From positions 1 through 64,000 of the forward strand of contig NZ_NMUM01000004.1 of the NCBI RefSeq assembly GCF_002812805.1: a stretch of 64,000 nucleotides of DNA, in the 5' to 3' direction. Below are positions 15,434-24,237 of this stretch, piece after piece; position 1 is the stretch's first letter, and each line of letters begins with the position of its first letter. The notes under the pieces are model-generated. The model was given only the letters and a program-made list of their open reading frames with translations. It did no database searches and was not told the origin of the DNA. Position numbers and translations under genes: made by a program. Origin of the DNA: Microbacterium lacus. GTDB lineage: Bacteria; Actinomycetota; Actinomycetes; Actinomycetales; Microbacteriaceae.

Positions 15434-17371
15434 GTGAGTACGAGCCAGCAAGCCGACCCCCTGATCGGGCGGCTTGTCGACTCTCGGTACCGCGTCCGCG
15501 CGCGGATCGCCCGCGGCGGCATGGCAACCGTATACGTGGCCACCGACCTGCGGCTCGAGCGACGCATCGCGCTGAAGGTCATGCACGGGCACCTGAGCGA
15601 CGACGCGGTGTTCCAAACCCGCTTCATCCAAGAGGCCCGCGCGGCAGCTCGACTGGCCGACCCGAACGTCGTCAACGTCTTCGATCAGGGCCAGGACGAG
15701 GGCATCGCCTACCTCGTGATGGAGTACCTGCCGGGCATCACGCTGCGCGAACTGCTGAAGGAGCAGAAGAAGCTCACGGTCGCGCAGACGATCACGATCA
15801 TGGACGCGACGCTGTCGGGCCTCGCCGCCGCGCACCGCGCCGGCATCGTGCACCGGGACGTCAAACCCGAGAACATCCTGCTGGCCGAGGACGGCCGCAT
15901 CAAGATCGGCGACTTCGGTCTCGCACGCGCGACGACCGCGAACACCGCGACCGGCCAGATGCTGATGGGCACGATCGCGTACCTCGCACCCGAACTCGTC
16001 ACCCGGGGTCAGGCCGACGCCCGCAGCGACATCTACGCGCTCGGCATCATGCTGTACGAGATGCTCGTCGGCGAGCAGCCCTACAAGGGCGAACAGCCGA
16101 TGCAGATCGCGTACCGCCACGCGACCGACACGGTGCCGAGGCCGAGCGCGAAGAATCCGCAGATCCCCGAGCCGCTCGACGAACTCGTGCTGTGGGCGAC
16201 GGAGAAGAATCCGGATGACCGTCCGGACGACGCATCCGTCATGCTCGATCGCCTGCGCGAGATCGAGCGCGACCTCGGCGTCGCACCCGCCCCGACGCGG
16301 GCGACCGTTGCGATCGGAATCCACGACGACAGCAATTCGGGCGAGCTCACGAAGGTCATGCCTTCGGCTGCGGCCCTCACGACGACCATCACACCGGATG
16401 TCGACAACGGCACGCTGCTGCGTCGCCGCGCCGGTCGGCGTCGCGCGCGGGGCGCCTGGTTCGCGGTCCTGGTGATTCTGCTCGCGGGACTCGCGGGCGG
16501 TGCCGGGTGGTGGTTCGGCTCGGGTCCCGGCTCGCTGGTGGCGGTTCCGGATGTCGCGGGTCAGACATTCGAGGATGCCTCCGCGCGATTACTGCAAGAC
16601 ACGCTCGTAGCTCTTCAGGGCGAGGGTGAACACAGCCTCGATGTCGATGCGGGACTCGTGTTGTACACCGATCCCGGACCCGGCGAGCGGGTCGATAAGG
16701 ATGCGACCGTTTCGGTCGTCCTGTCGCTCGGACCCCAGCCGCACGACCTGTCGGCGCTCGCGGGCCAGCCCGAGGACGTCGTGCGTACGACGCTGAGCAG
16801 CGTCAACATCGAGGTGGGCGAAAGCGTCAACGAGTTCACGGATGCCGCATCCGGAACGGTTCTCGCCGCTCTTGCGCAGCCCGTGACCGGGGACCCGTTC
16901 GACGTCTCGAATGGCGGCACGGTGCTGGAGGGCAGCACGATCACTTTGACCGTCTCGCTCGGGCCGGTTCCACCCGTGGAGGGTCTGAGCGTGGAGGCCG
17001 CGACATCCGCTCTGCAGGGTGTCAACCTGCAGGTCTCGGGGACGCGCGAAGAAGAGTTCTCGGATGACATCGACTCGGGCGACGTCATCGCGATCCGCGG
17101 TCAACCGGACGGTCGCAACTGGCGCCCGGGCGATACCGCAACGCTCGTCGTCTCGAAGGGCCCGCAGCCGTACCCGATCCCCGACGTTCGCGATCTGACC
17201 CGCGACGAAGCGCGCGAAACACTCGAGGATGCGGGCTTCACAGTCGACTTCGCGCCATTCTGGAACGCCTTCCCCAACGCGCTCACGCGGGTAACGGGCA
17301 CCGACCCCGCGACGGGCGCTGAGCGCCCGCTCGGCACCTCGGTCTACCTGCAGATCACAGCCTCCGGCTGA
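15434..17371 (+). CDS. pknL: PASTA-domain Ser/Thr protein kinase (PknL position)
   Basis: 645-aa membrane kinase. Cytoplasmic kinase domain (about 19-275) with Gly-rich loop RIARGGMATV, K48, catalytic H140-RD142, DFG at 160-162 and APE; all residues needed for activity are present. A juxtamembrane linker leads to an Arg-rich stop and one membrane segment (about 341-362). Outside are four PASTA repeats starting near residues 368, 438, 505 and 575, which bind peptidoglycan fragments or lipid II in related kinases. Gene order (polyprenyl synthase, Rv2175c, kinase, AroG) matches M. tuberculosis pknL, but that kinase is about 400 aa and lacks PASTA repeats, while corynebacterial PknL has them. Likely substrates include the adjacent Rv2175c-like protein and perhaps the GarA-like protein; both are inferences. 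Confidence 0.93.
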   Translation: MSTSQQADPLIGRLVDSRYRVRARIARGGMATVYVATDLRLERRIALKVMHGHLSDDAVFQTRFIQEARAAARLADPNVVNVFDQGQDEGIAYLVMEYLPGITLRELLKEQKKLTVAQTITIMDATLSGLAAAHRAGIVHRDVKPENILLAEDGRIKIGDFGLARATTANTATGQMLMGTIAYLAPELVTRGQADARSDIYALGIMLYEMLVGEQPYKGEQPMQIAYRHATDTVPRPSAKNPQIPEPLDELVLWATEKNPDDRPDDASVMLDRLREIERDLGVAPAPTRATVAIGIHDDSNSGELTKVMPSAAALTTTITPDVDNGTLLRRRAGRRRARGAWFAVLVILLAGLAGGAGWWFGSGPGSLVAVPDVAGQTFEDASARLLQDTLVALQGEGEHSLDVDAGLVLYTDPGPGERVDKDATVSVVLSLGPQPHDLSALAGQPEDVVRTTLSSVNIEVGESVNEFTDAASGTVLAALAQPVTGDPFDVSNGGTVLEGSTITLTVSLGPVPPVEGLSVEAATSALQGVNLQVSGTREEEFSDDIDSGDVIAIRGQPDGRNWRPGDTATLVVSKGPQPYPIPDVRDLTRDEARETLEDAGFTVDFAPFWNAFPNALTRVTGTDPATGAERPLGTSVYLQITASG

Positions 17372-17390
17372 CACCCTACCGAACGACAGC

Positions 17391-17453
17391 GCGCGAGACT
17401 TCACCTATGTCTCTTTCCTGAGCCAGAAACGTGACATAGCTGAAGTCTCGCGC
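17391..17453. repeat. 63-bp palindrome, copy 1
   Basis: Outer arms gcgcgagacttca / tgaagtctcgcgc (perfect, 13 bp) and inner arms ctatgt / acatag. It lies in the convergent gap between the kinase and the nuclease-like gene, so both transcripts would carry the hairpin at the 3' end. It is about 73% identical (46 of 63 positions by eye) to copy 2 at 18478-18540 and exactly the same length. Confidence 0.85.
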
Positions 17454-17459
17454 TTCGGG

Positions 17460-18413
17460 TCAGACGCTGAGGGCTCGGCGGACGCGGGCAGCCAGTGCGG
17501 GCAGACCGGGGCCGAGGTCGTTGGCACCGACGAGGATGGGGCGAAACCCGGCGTCCTGGAACAACTGCACACGCCGCAGATCCTCGAGCCACTGACTGCG
17601 GTCGAGCCGGTGATGATCGCCCTGGTACTCCAGAAGCACGCGCGCCTCGCGATATCCGAGATCCGCGTGGCGGAGACCCTCGACGGTCATCACGGGGAAC
17701 TGTACCTCTGGTTCGGGCAGCCCGTGCGCCACGAGCCCCAGGCGCAGGAATGTCTCTTGCGACGAATCCACCGGGCGGCGAATCTGACCGATCGCGAGCG
17801 TGAGAGCCTTCGCCCCGCGCTTGCTCCGGTGGCGGGCGAGCGCCGCTCGAAGATCAGCCATCGTGCAGAGCGGATACCGCCTGCCGTAGCTTCGCGGCCC
17901 GCTCACGAGGTAGTCCCCGACGGCGACCAGCCAATCTGCAGACAGACTCCGCCGGTGCCCGGTGAGGGGATCCCGCCCGAGGGAACCAGGTACCGCGAGT
18001 TGCGTCCAGACCTCGGCGGGAGCGACAAGGGGAATCTTGTCCTGCATGCCATGCGGGACGTCCGCGTCCTCGGTCTCCCAGCCGACGACACCTTCACGTC
18101 GCATCGGTGCCGAATCGGCGATCGAGAGCACGTGCAACGGTTCATCCTCAAGCTCGCGCGAGGGCAGCGGCATCCCCCAGATCCGAGCCGCCGTGAGGTG
18201 GCTGAACAGCTGATCGGTCCCGAGGAGGGGGCGCAGATGCTCGCTCCGCTCAAGCACATCGCGTGAGCTTCTTGCTGGGACGTATAGTCCGCGGTGGGGT
18301 CGAAGAAGATCGCTCGCCCGCAGCCGACTTCTCGGTACCTCGGCGAGCACGGCTTCAGCGTACGAGAATGGCCCACGCGCGAGGCCTTCCGGAAGCGAAC
18401 GTGGGCGCAGCAT
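17460..18413 (-). CDS. orphan protein with DUF559/Vsr-like nuclease-type C-terminus
   Basis: 317-aa cytoplasmic protein. The N-terminal part (residues 15-60, FSYAEAVLAEVPRSRLRASD then HRGLYVPA) resembles the winged-helix start of AbiEi-type regulators common in actinobacteria. The C-terminal 100 residues (RHADLGYREARVLLEYQGDHHR ... QWLEDLRRVQLFQDAGF) have the D-x(n)-ExQ pattern of the small PD-(D/E)XK/Vsr-like fold seen in DUF559 proteins. Many actinobacteria carry several such genes of unknown role, often linked to phage defence or toxin-antitoxin loci. AGGAG is directly against ATG 18413, so the real start may be slightly downstream. The gene is bracketed by two copies of a 63-bp palindrome. 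Function is not assigned. Confidence 0.6.
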   Translation of the reverse strand: MLRPRSLPEGLARGPFSYAEAVLAEVPRSRLRASDLLRPHRGLYVPARSSRDVLERSEHLRPLLGTDQLFSHLTAARIWGMPLPSRELEDEPLHVLSIADSAPMRREGVVGWETEDADVPHGMQDKIPLVAPAEVWTQLAVPGSLGRDPLTGHRRSLSADWLVAVGDYLVSGPRSYGRRYPLCTMADLRAALARHRSKRGAKALTLAIGQIRRPVDSSQETFLRLGLVAHGLPEPEVQFPVMTVEGLRHADLGYREARVLLEYQGDHHRLDRSQWLEDLRRVQLFQDAGFRPILVGANDLGPGLPALAARVRRALSV

Positions 18414-18477
18414 CTCCTGAGAATGGCCGACCTGCCCGCTTGCGCTCCCAAGTTCTCCACAACGCGGGCGCCATCGC

Positions 18478-18540
18478 GCGCGAGACTTCAGCTATGTCAC
18501 AAAATGTGCCCAAAAACGTGACACAAGCGAAGTTTCGCGC
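18478..18540. repeat. 63-bp palindrome, copy 2
   Basis: Same 63-bp element as at 17391-17453, in the same orientation. Left arm gcgcgagacttcagctatgt is nearly identical to copy 1; the right arm is more diverged. It begins 64 bp upstream of the nuclease-like start and ends 17 bp after the aroG stop, so it lies at the 3' end of aroG. Confidence 0.85.
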
Positions 18541-18557
18541 GCCGCGGGGACCAGGGG

Positions 18558-19895
18558 TCAGCGCTTCTCGAGCTCCTCGGCCACGAGGAAGGCGAGCTCG
18601 AGGCTCTGCATGTGGTTCAGGCGCGGGTCGCACAGGCTCTCGTAACGCGTGGCCAGGGTCGCCTCGTCGATCATCTCGGAGCCGCCCAGGCACTCGGTCA
18701 CGTCGTCGCCCGTGAGCTCGACGTGGATGCCACCCGGGAACGTGCCGACGGCGCGGTGGGCGTCGAAGAATCCGCGCACCTCGTCCACGACGTCATCGAA
18801 GCGACGCGTCTTGTAGCCGGTCGGCGTCGTGATGCCGTTGCCGTGCATCGGGTCCGTGACCCACAGCGGGGTGGCGCCCGAATCGCGGACGGCCTCGAGC
18901 AGCGGCGGCAGGGCGTCGCGGATCTTGCCTGCACCCATGCGGGTGATGAACGTCAGGCGTCCGGGCTCGCGCTCGGGATCGAGCTTGTCGATCAGCTCGA
19001 GCACGGTCTCGGGGGACGTCGTGGGCCCGAGCTTCACACCGATCGGGTTGCGGATCTTCGAGAAGTAATCGATGTGCGCGCCGTCGAGGTCGCGCGTGCG
19101 CTCGCCGATCCACACGAAGTGCGCCGAGGTGTTGTACGGCGTTCCGGTGCGCGAGTCGATACGCGTCATGGGGCGCTCGTAGTCCATGAGCAAGCCCTCG
19201 TGGCCCGTGTAGAACTCGACGCGGCGCAGGTCGTCGAAGTCGGCGCCCGCGGCCTCCATGAACTTGATCGCGCGGTCGATCTCGCCCGCGATGCGCTCGT
19301 AGCGCTGGTTGGCCGGGTTCTCGGCGAAGCCCTTGTTCCAGCTGTGCACCTCGCGCAGGTCGGCGAAACCACCCTGCGTGAATGCACGGATGAGGTTCAG
19401 CGTCGAGGCGGCCGTGTGGTAGCCCTTGAGCAGGCGTGCCGGGTCCGGCTGACGGGATGCCTCCGTGAAGTCGTACCCGTTGACGATGTCCCCGCGGTAG
19501 GCCGGGAGCGTGACCTCGCCGCGCGTCTCGGTGTCGCTCGAGCGCGGCTTGGCGAACTGACCCGCCATGCGACCCATCTTCACGACCGGCATCGACGCGC
19601 CGTAGGTCAGCACGACCGCCATCTGCAGCACCGTCTTGATGCGGTTGCGGATCTGCTCGGCCGTCGCACCCGCGAAGGTCTCGGCGCAGTCACCGCCCTG
19701 CAGCAAGAACGCATTGCCGGAGGCGGCACGCGCGAGGCGGTCGCGCAGGATGTCGACCTCTCCCGCGAAGACGAGCGGCGGAAGCGTTGCGATCTCGGCC
19801 GAGACAGCGGCGACGGCATCGGCGTCGCGCCACTGCGGCTGCTGTTTGATGGGCAGGGTCCGCCAGTGATCGAGGGGGTCAAGCTGCTGAAGCAT
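18558..19895 (-). CDS. aroG: class II DAHP synthase
   Basis: 3-deoxy-D-arabino-heptulosonate 7-phosphate synthase, first step of the shikimate pathway (PEP + erythrose 4-phosphate). 445 aa, typical of the plant-like class II enzymes used by actinobacteria (M. tuberculosis AroG, next to PknL). Conserved features: LLQGGDCAE (metal-binding Cys), VVKMGRMAGQFAKPRS, GYDFTEASRQPDP, EFYTGHEGLLM, IGVKLGPTT, FITRMGAGKI and DPMHGNG. Transcription appears leaderless: TAGACT ends 6 nt before ATG 19895. Monocistronic as far as can be seen. Confidence 0.97.
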   Translation of the reverse strand: MLQQLDPLDHWRTLPIKQQPQWRDADAVAAVSAEIATLPPLVFAGEVDILRDRLARAASGNAFLLQGGDCAETFAGATAEQIRNRIKTVLQMAVVLTYGASMPVVKMGRMAGQFAKPRSSDTETRGEVTLPAYRGDIVNGYDFTEASRQPDPARLLKGYHTAASTLNLIRAFTQGGFADLREVHSWNKGFAENPANQRYERIAGEIDRAIKFMEAAGADFDDLRRVEFYTGHEGLLMDYERPMTRIDSRTGTPYNTSAHFVWIGERTRDLDGAHIDYFSKIRNPIGVKLGPTTSPETVLELIDKLDPEREPGRLTFITRMGAGKIRDALPPLLEAVRDSGATPLWVTDPMHGNGITTPTGYKTRRFDDVVDEVRGFFDAHRAVGTFPGGIHVELTGDDVTECLGGSEMIDEATLATRYESLCDPRLNHMQSLELAFLVAEELEKR

Positions 19896-19901
19896 CCGCT
19901 C

Positions 19902-19907
19902 AGTCTA
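19902..19907 (-). promoter_or_regulatory. leaderless -10 box of aroG
   Basis: Minus-strand TAGACT, then GAGCGG (6 nt), then ATG 19895. No other upstream ribosome site is evident. Confidence 0.65.
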
Positions 19908-19990
19908 TCCGTGTGGCACACGCTCAGGATGCCGCGGCAACCTGCCCCGGACCGCTGCGGGATCCGCGTCACCGTGCGCGGGAGCGACGC

Positions 19991-20677
19991 TCAGCGTCGG
20001 GCGGCGAGGCGGTCCTTGACCGTCGAGGCGTAGACGTCCTCGTAGTACTGCTCGCCCAGCCGCTGAAGCGCGACCATGATCTCGTCCGTGACGGACCGCA
20101 GCACGTAGCGATCGCCCTCGAGCCCCGCAAAGCGGGAGAAGTCGAGCGGTTCGCCGATGACCACGCCAACACGGCCGATACGCGGCATCCGTTTTCCGAT
20201 CGGCATGATCGTGTCGGTGTCGACCATCACGACGGGAATGACGGGCACGCGCGCCTCGAGAGCCATGCGCGCGATACCGGTGCGGCCGCGGTACAGCCGC
20301 CCGTCGGGACTGCGTGTGCCCTCGGGATAGATGCCGAGGAGATCGTCGTTCGCAAGCACCGAGAGCCCGGTGTTCAGGGATGCTTCGGATGCCTTGCCGC
20401 CCGAGCGATCGATCGGAATCTGACCCGTGGCCTTGAAGAACACCCGCGTCGCCCAGCCGCGGATGCCACGTCCCGTGAAGTAGTCGCTCTTGGCCAGGAA
20501 TGACATCTGCCGGTCGATCATGAGCGGTAGGAACACCGAGTCGGCGAAGGACAGGTGGTTGCTCGCGAGGATCGCACCGCCCTCGACCGGGATGTTGCGA
20601 CGCCCGACGATCCAGGGGCGGAAGATCGCCTTCAGGAGCGGCCCGATCACGATGTACTTCATCAGCCAGTAGAACAC
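19991..20677 (-). CDS. plsC: PlsC-type 1-acylglycerol-3-phosphate acyltransferase
   Basis: 228-aa membrane-associated acyltransferase that acylates lysophosphatidic acid in phospholipid synthesis. The catalytic HX4D motif is NHLSFAD (about residues 40-46), followed by the substrate motif YPEGTRSPDG and a C-terminal VIGEPLDF segment. GTG start at 20677, only 3 nt after the glucokinase stop, so it is co-transcribed with and probably coupled to that gene. The exact acceptor could differ (a general PlsC/lysophospholipid acyltransferase). Confidence 0.9.
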   Translation of the reverse strand: MFYWLMKYIVIGPLLKAIFRPWIVGRRNIPVEGGAILASNHLSFADSVFLPLMIDRQMSFLAKSDYFTGRGIRGWATRVFFKATGQIPIDRSGGKASEASLNTGLSVLANDDLLGIYPEGTRSPDGRLYRGRTGIARMALEARVPVIPVVMVDTDTIMPIGKRMPRIGRVGVVIGEPLDFSRFAGLEGDRYVLRSVTDEIMVALQRLGEQYYEDVYASTVKDRLAARR

Positions 20678-20680
20678 CGC

Positions 20681-21637
20681 TCACTCACCGTCCCGGTTGT
20701 CTGCACGGCGAGCGAGGTCGGCGACCCCGATCACGCCCGCATCGTTGGTCAGCTCGGCGATCGCGAACTCGGCGAGCGTCCGGTGGTTGGCAGCGGGCAG
20801 GGCCGAACGGAATGCCTCGCGCACGGGCCCGAGGAGCCGTTCGCCGAGCATCGATACTCCCCCGCCGATCACGAAGATCTCGGGATCGAGAATGGCGGCG
20901 AAACTGCCACACGCCTCGCCGAGCGAGACGGCGACGCGATGCACGGCTTCCAGAGCCCCCGGGTCGTCGACGCGCACGAGGTCGGCGATCGCCGCTCCGG
21001 GGATCTGCCCATCGGCGCCCCGACGCGCGGCGAGGGCCGCCCCGATTCCGGATGCCTCGGACTCGGCGATCTCGCCGGCGATACGGCGCAAGGCATGTCC
21101 GGATGCGTACTGCTCGAGGCATCCGCTCCGGCCGCACCCGCAGGGCAACCCGTTCGGGATGAGGCGCGCATGTCCCAGCTCGCCGCCGATCCCCAAGCCG
21201 CCGCGCGATAGCTCACCGTCCGTGATGATCGCGCCACCGACGCCCGTCCCGAGAGTGATCATCGCCACCGAACCGCGACCGCGACCGGCGCCGAAGCGAT
21301 ACTCGGCCCAACCGGCGGCATCCGCGTCGTTCTCGAGCACGATCGGGACCCCCGCGAGCTCGGCGATCCGATCGCGCAGGGGTTCGTCACGCCACGCGAT
21401 GTTCGGCGAGAAGCGCATGATCGTGCGTTCGCGATTCATGAATCCCGCGGCTGCCACGCCGACCGCTCTGATGGCGGAGTCGGAACGCAACTCGCGGATC
21501 ATCGCGGCTACGGCCACCTCGATGTCGCGCGGGCTCTCGGGGGTGTCGACGCGGAGCGCGCGCGTGATCGCGCCCGATCCATCGACCACTCCCCCGGCGA
21601 TCTTGGTTCCGCCGATGTCGATGCCGATCGAAAGCAC
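20681..21637 (-). CDS. glk: ROK-family glucokinase
   Basis: 318-aa sugar kinase of the ROK family, predicted to phosphorylate glucose at the expense of ATP. Phosphate loop IGIDIGGTKIAGG at the N-terminus, glucose-contacting NDADAAGW, TLGTGVGGAI and the zinc site CGCGRSGCLEQYASG. No N-terminal helix-turn-helix, so an enzyme rather than a NagC-type repressor. GTG start 21637 has AAGGGG 7 nt upstream; a TAGACT -10 box lies about 46 nt upstream. The gene is followed by plsC in the same operon. Sugar specificity is inferred from the family. Confidence 0.9.
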   Translation of the reverse strand: MLSIGIDIGGTKIAGGVVDGSGAITRALRVDTPESPRDIEVAVAAMIRELRSDSAIRAVGVAAAGFMNRERTIMRFSPNIAWRDEPLRDRIAELAGVPIVLENDADAAGWAEYRFGAGRGRGSVAMITLGTGVGGAIITDGELSRGGLGIGGELGHARLIPNGLPCGCGRSGCLEQYASGHALRRIAGEIAESEASGIGAALAARRGADGQIPGAAIADLVRVDDPGALEAVHRVAVSLGEACGSFAAILDPEIFVIGGGVSMLGERLLGPVREAFRSALPAANHRTLAEFAIAELTNDAGVIGVADLARRADNRDGE

Positions 21638-21683
21638 TCCCACACCCCTTCGCGACCTCGTGCGGCCACGGACGGCCTCGTGC

Positions 21684-21689
21684 AGTCTA
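21684..21689 (-). promoter_or_regulatory. -10 box of the glk-plsC operon
   Basis: Minus-strand TAGACT about 46 nt before the glk start, giving a leader with a ribosome site. It is divergent from the fadD promoter 60 bp away. Confidence 0.5.
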
Positions 21690-21748
21690 GCCGCGCACAC
21701 GCCCGCGAACCGGGTCTCGAATCCCTGAGACCGAGTATCACCAGAGGG

Positions 21749-21754
21749 TAGACT
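21749..21754 (+). promoter_or_regulatory. -10 box of the acyl-CoA ligase gene
   Basis: TAGACT 45 nt before ATG 21800. The leader carries AAAGGAG at 21784-21790, so this gene is not leaderless. Confidence 0.5.
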
Positions 21755-21799
21755 CAGCCTGAAGCCGACAACACCCCGGTGCCAAAGGAGCTGCCGATA

Positions 21800-23629
21800 A
21801 TGAGTGCCGTCCAATTCGAGGTCCCCGCAATTGTTCCCGCGGACCCGAAAGCCAATGTGACCCACCTGCTCGAAGATCGCGTCGCGGCAACGCCCGATCT
21901 CGCGCTCTTCGCCGTGCCGCAGGGCGAGGGGTGGCGAGACATCACCGCGGCGGAGTTCCGCCGTCAGGTGATCGCCCTCGCCAAGGGATTCGCCGCGTCC
22001 GGGATCGAACCCGGCGACAAGGTCGGATTCCTCGCACGCACGACGTACGAGTGGACCCTGGTCGACTTCGCGTTGTTCTACGCGGGCGCCGTCATGGTTC
22101 CGATCTACGAGACGAGTTCTCCTCACCAGATCCAGTGGATCCTCGAGGACTCGGGTGCCGTGGTCTGCATCGTTGAAGCTGCCGACCATGCCGCTCGTCT
22201 CGACGAGGTCCGCGGCGACCTTCCCCTGATCCGCGAGGTCTGGCAACTCGCCCTCGGGGCGATCGACAAGCTGACTGAGCTGGGCGCATCGGTCCCCGAC
22301 TCCGAGATCGAACGCCGCCGCGGTATCGCGCAGGGGTCGGACATCGCGACCCTCATCTACACCTCGGGCTCAACGGGACGGCCGAAGGGATGCGTGCTCA
22401 CGCACAGCAACTTCGTCGAGTTGTCGCGTAACTCGGCCGTCGCGCTGAAAGAGGTCGTGCAGACGCCCGGCGCGTCGACGCTCCTCTTCATCACCACGGC
22501 GCACGTTTTCGCGCGTTTCATCTCCATCCTCGATGTGCACGCGGGTGTGAAGACGGGTCACCAGCCCGACACGAAGCAGCTCCTCCCCGCGCTCGGATCG
22601 TTCAAGCCGACGTTCTTGCTCGCGGTTCCGCGCGTCTTCGAAAAGGTCTACAACTCGTCCGAGCAGAAGGCCGAGGCAGGTGGCAAGGGCAAGATCTTCC
22701 GGGCCGCCGCGGACGCAGCGATCGAGCACTCGAAGCTCCTGCAGGACGGGAAGAAGATCCCGCTCGGGCTGAAGATCAAGTTCGCGCTGTTCGACCGGCT
22801 CGTCTACAGCAAGCTGCGGGCTGCCATGGGTGGACGCATCCAGTACGCCGTCTCCGGTTCGGCCCCCCTCGGACCGCGACTCGGCCACTTCTTCCACAGC
22901 CTCGGCATCGTGATCCTCGAGGGCTACGGCCTGACCGAGACCACCGCCCCGGCGACCGTGAACCTCGCGACCAAGTCGAAGATCGGCACCGTCGGCCCCG
23001 TCCTGCCCGGCGTCGGAGTCCGCCTCGCCGAGGACGGCGAGGTCGAGGTGCGCGGCATCAACGTGTTCAAGGAGTACTGGCGCAACCCCGAGGCGACCGC
23101 CGCGGCGTTCGACGGTGAGTGGTTCACGACCGGCGACATCGGAACGTTCGATGACGAGGGCTTCCTGACGATCACAGGACGTAAGAAAGAGATTATCGTG
23201 ACCGCGGGAGGCAAGAACGTCGCTCCCGCCGCGCTCGAGGACCCGATCCGCGCCAACCCGATCGTCGGACAGGTCGTCGTCGTCGGCGACCAGAAGCCCT
23301 TCATCGCGGCCCTCGTCACGCTCGATTCCGAGATGCTGCCGACATGGCTCGCGAACAACGGCCACGGCACGATGACCCTTGCCGAAGCTGCTCAGCATGA
23401 TGCCGTGCGTGCTGAGGTGCAGCGGGCGATCGATACGGCCAACACCCATGTGTCTCGTGCAGAGTCGATCCGCAAGTTCACGATCCTCGAGAGCGAGTGG
23501 ACCGAGGCAAGCGGGCACCTCACGCCGAAGATGTCGATCAAGCGCAACGTCATCGTCGGAGATTTTGCGGACGACATCGCCGAGCTCTACCGCGAGCCGG
23601 TCGCAACGACGAATCTCACGATGCCGTAG
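21800..23629 (+). CDS. long-chain fatty-acid--CoA ligase (FadD15-like)
   Basis: 609-aa AMP-forming ligase that activates fatty acids to acyl-CoA through an acyl-adenylate. Start ATG 21800 is set by AAAGGAG 9 nt upstream; a GTG seven codons earlier overlaps that site. Adenylation motifs: TSGSTGRPKGCVLTH (A3-type P-loop), GYGLTETTAPAT (A5), TGDIGTFDDEGFLTITGR (A7/A8) and GRKKEIIVTAGGKNVAP. The extended C-terminal domain with HLTPKMSIKRNVI is typical of FadD15-like actinobacterial enzymes. It converges on def with a long palindrome between. Confidence 0.93.
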   Translation: MSAVQFEVPAIVPADPKANVTHLLEDRVAATPDLALFAVPQGEGWRDITAAEFRRQVIALAKGFAASGIEPGDKVGFLARTTYEWTLVDFALFYAGAVMVPIYETSSPHQIQWILEDSGAVVCIVEAADHAARLDEVRGDLPLIREVWQLALGAIDKLTELGASVPDSEIERRRGIAQGSDIATLIYTSGSTGRPKGCVLTHSNFVELSRNSAVALKEVVQTPGASTLLFITTAHVFARFISILDVHAGVKTGHQPDTKQLLPALGSFKPTFLLAVPRVFEKVYNSSEQKAEAGGKGKIFRAAADAAIEHSKLLQDGKKIPLGLKIKFALFDRLVYSKLRAAMGGRIQYAVSGSAPLGPRLGHFFHSLGIVILEGYGLTETTAPATVNLATKSKIGTVGPVLPGVGVRLAEDGEVEVRGINVFKEYWRNPEATAAAFDGEWFTTGDIGTFDDEGFLTITGRKKEIIVTAGGKNVAPAALEDPIRANPIVGQVVVVGDQKPFIAALVTLDSEMLPTWLANNGHGTMTLAEAAQHDAVRAEVQRAIDTANTHVSRAESIRKFTILESEWTEASGHLTPKMSIKRNVIVGDFADDIAELYREPVATTNLTMP

Positions 23630-23633
23630 CGCA

Positions 23634-23701
23634 TTTCGACTCGCTGCGCTCGCTCAACGAACGATCCCCCGGTCGTTGAGCGAGCCGCAGGCGAGTCGAA
23701 A
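23634..23701. repeat. long palindrome between acyl-CoA ligase and def genes
   Basis: Left arm 23634-23660 (TTTCGACTCGCTGCG... to CAACGA) pairs imperfectly with 23673-23701 (TCGTTGAGCGAG... to TCGAAA) around a 12-nt loop. It begins 5 bp after the ligase stop, in a convergent gap. The same arm sequence recurs at 34601-34680, so this is a dispersed repeat; it may also end both transcripts. Confidence 0.8.
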
Positions 23702-23739
23702 CGACGGCCTCACGGTCACTGAACCGTCGAGACGACTGC

Positions 23740-24231
23740 CTAGAACCAGGATGACTCGCGCACCTCGCGCATCGCCAATCGGCGACGCTCCGGGGTGAGT
23801 CGATCGAGGTACAGCGTGCCGTCGAGGTGGTCGGTCTCGTGCTGGAGTGCCTGGGCGAGCAGCCCCTCGCCCTCGAGCACGACGGGCTCGCCGTCGACGT
23901 CGATACCCTCCACGCGCGCCCACGGGTACCGCAGCGCCGGATGCCACAGTCCCGGAACCGAGAGGCATCCCTCGTCCACCGGCTCCGGCTCGCCGCGAAC
24001 CTCGACGAGAACGGGGTTCAAGACATATCCGATATCACCGTCGATGTTGTAGCTGAAGGCGCGCAGACCCACGCCGATCTGCGGGGCAGCGACCCCGGCA
24101 CGCCCCGGCGGCTCGACCGTGTCGAGCAGGTCTCGGACGAGCGCGCGCACGCTTTCGTCGATTTCGCCGATCTCGCTCGAGCGCGACTTCAGCACGGGAT
24201 CGCCGAAGAGACGGATGTCACGCACAGCCAT
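23740..24231 (-). CDS. def: peptide deformylase
   Basis: 163-aa metalloenzyme that removes the N-formyl group from nascent proteins. All three family motifs are present: GVAAPQIG (residues 46-53), EGCLSVPG with metal ligand C89, and QHETDHLDG with H131 and H135 as ligands and E132 as catalytic base. It lies 6 bp after the MinD-like gene on the same strand, so it is probably co-transcribed with it. Confidence 0.96.
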   Translation of the reverse strand: MAVRDIRLFGDPVLKSRSSEIGEIDESVRALVRDLLDTVEPPGRAGVAAPQIGVGLRAFSYNIDGDIGYVLNPVLVEVRGEPEPVDEGCLSVPGLWHPALRYPWARVEGIDVDGEPVVLEGEGLLAQALQHETDHLDGTLYLDRLTPERRRLAMREVRESSWF

Positions 24232-24237
24232 AGTGCG

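Noticed and set aside
21779..21799. GTG start seven codons upstream for the acyl-CoA ligase
   Set aside because: It overlaps the AAAGGAG ribosome site that is properly spaced for ATG 21800.
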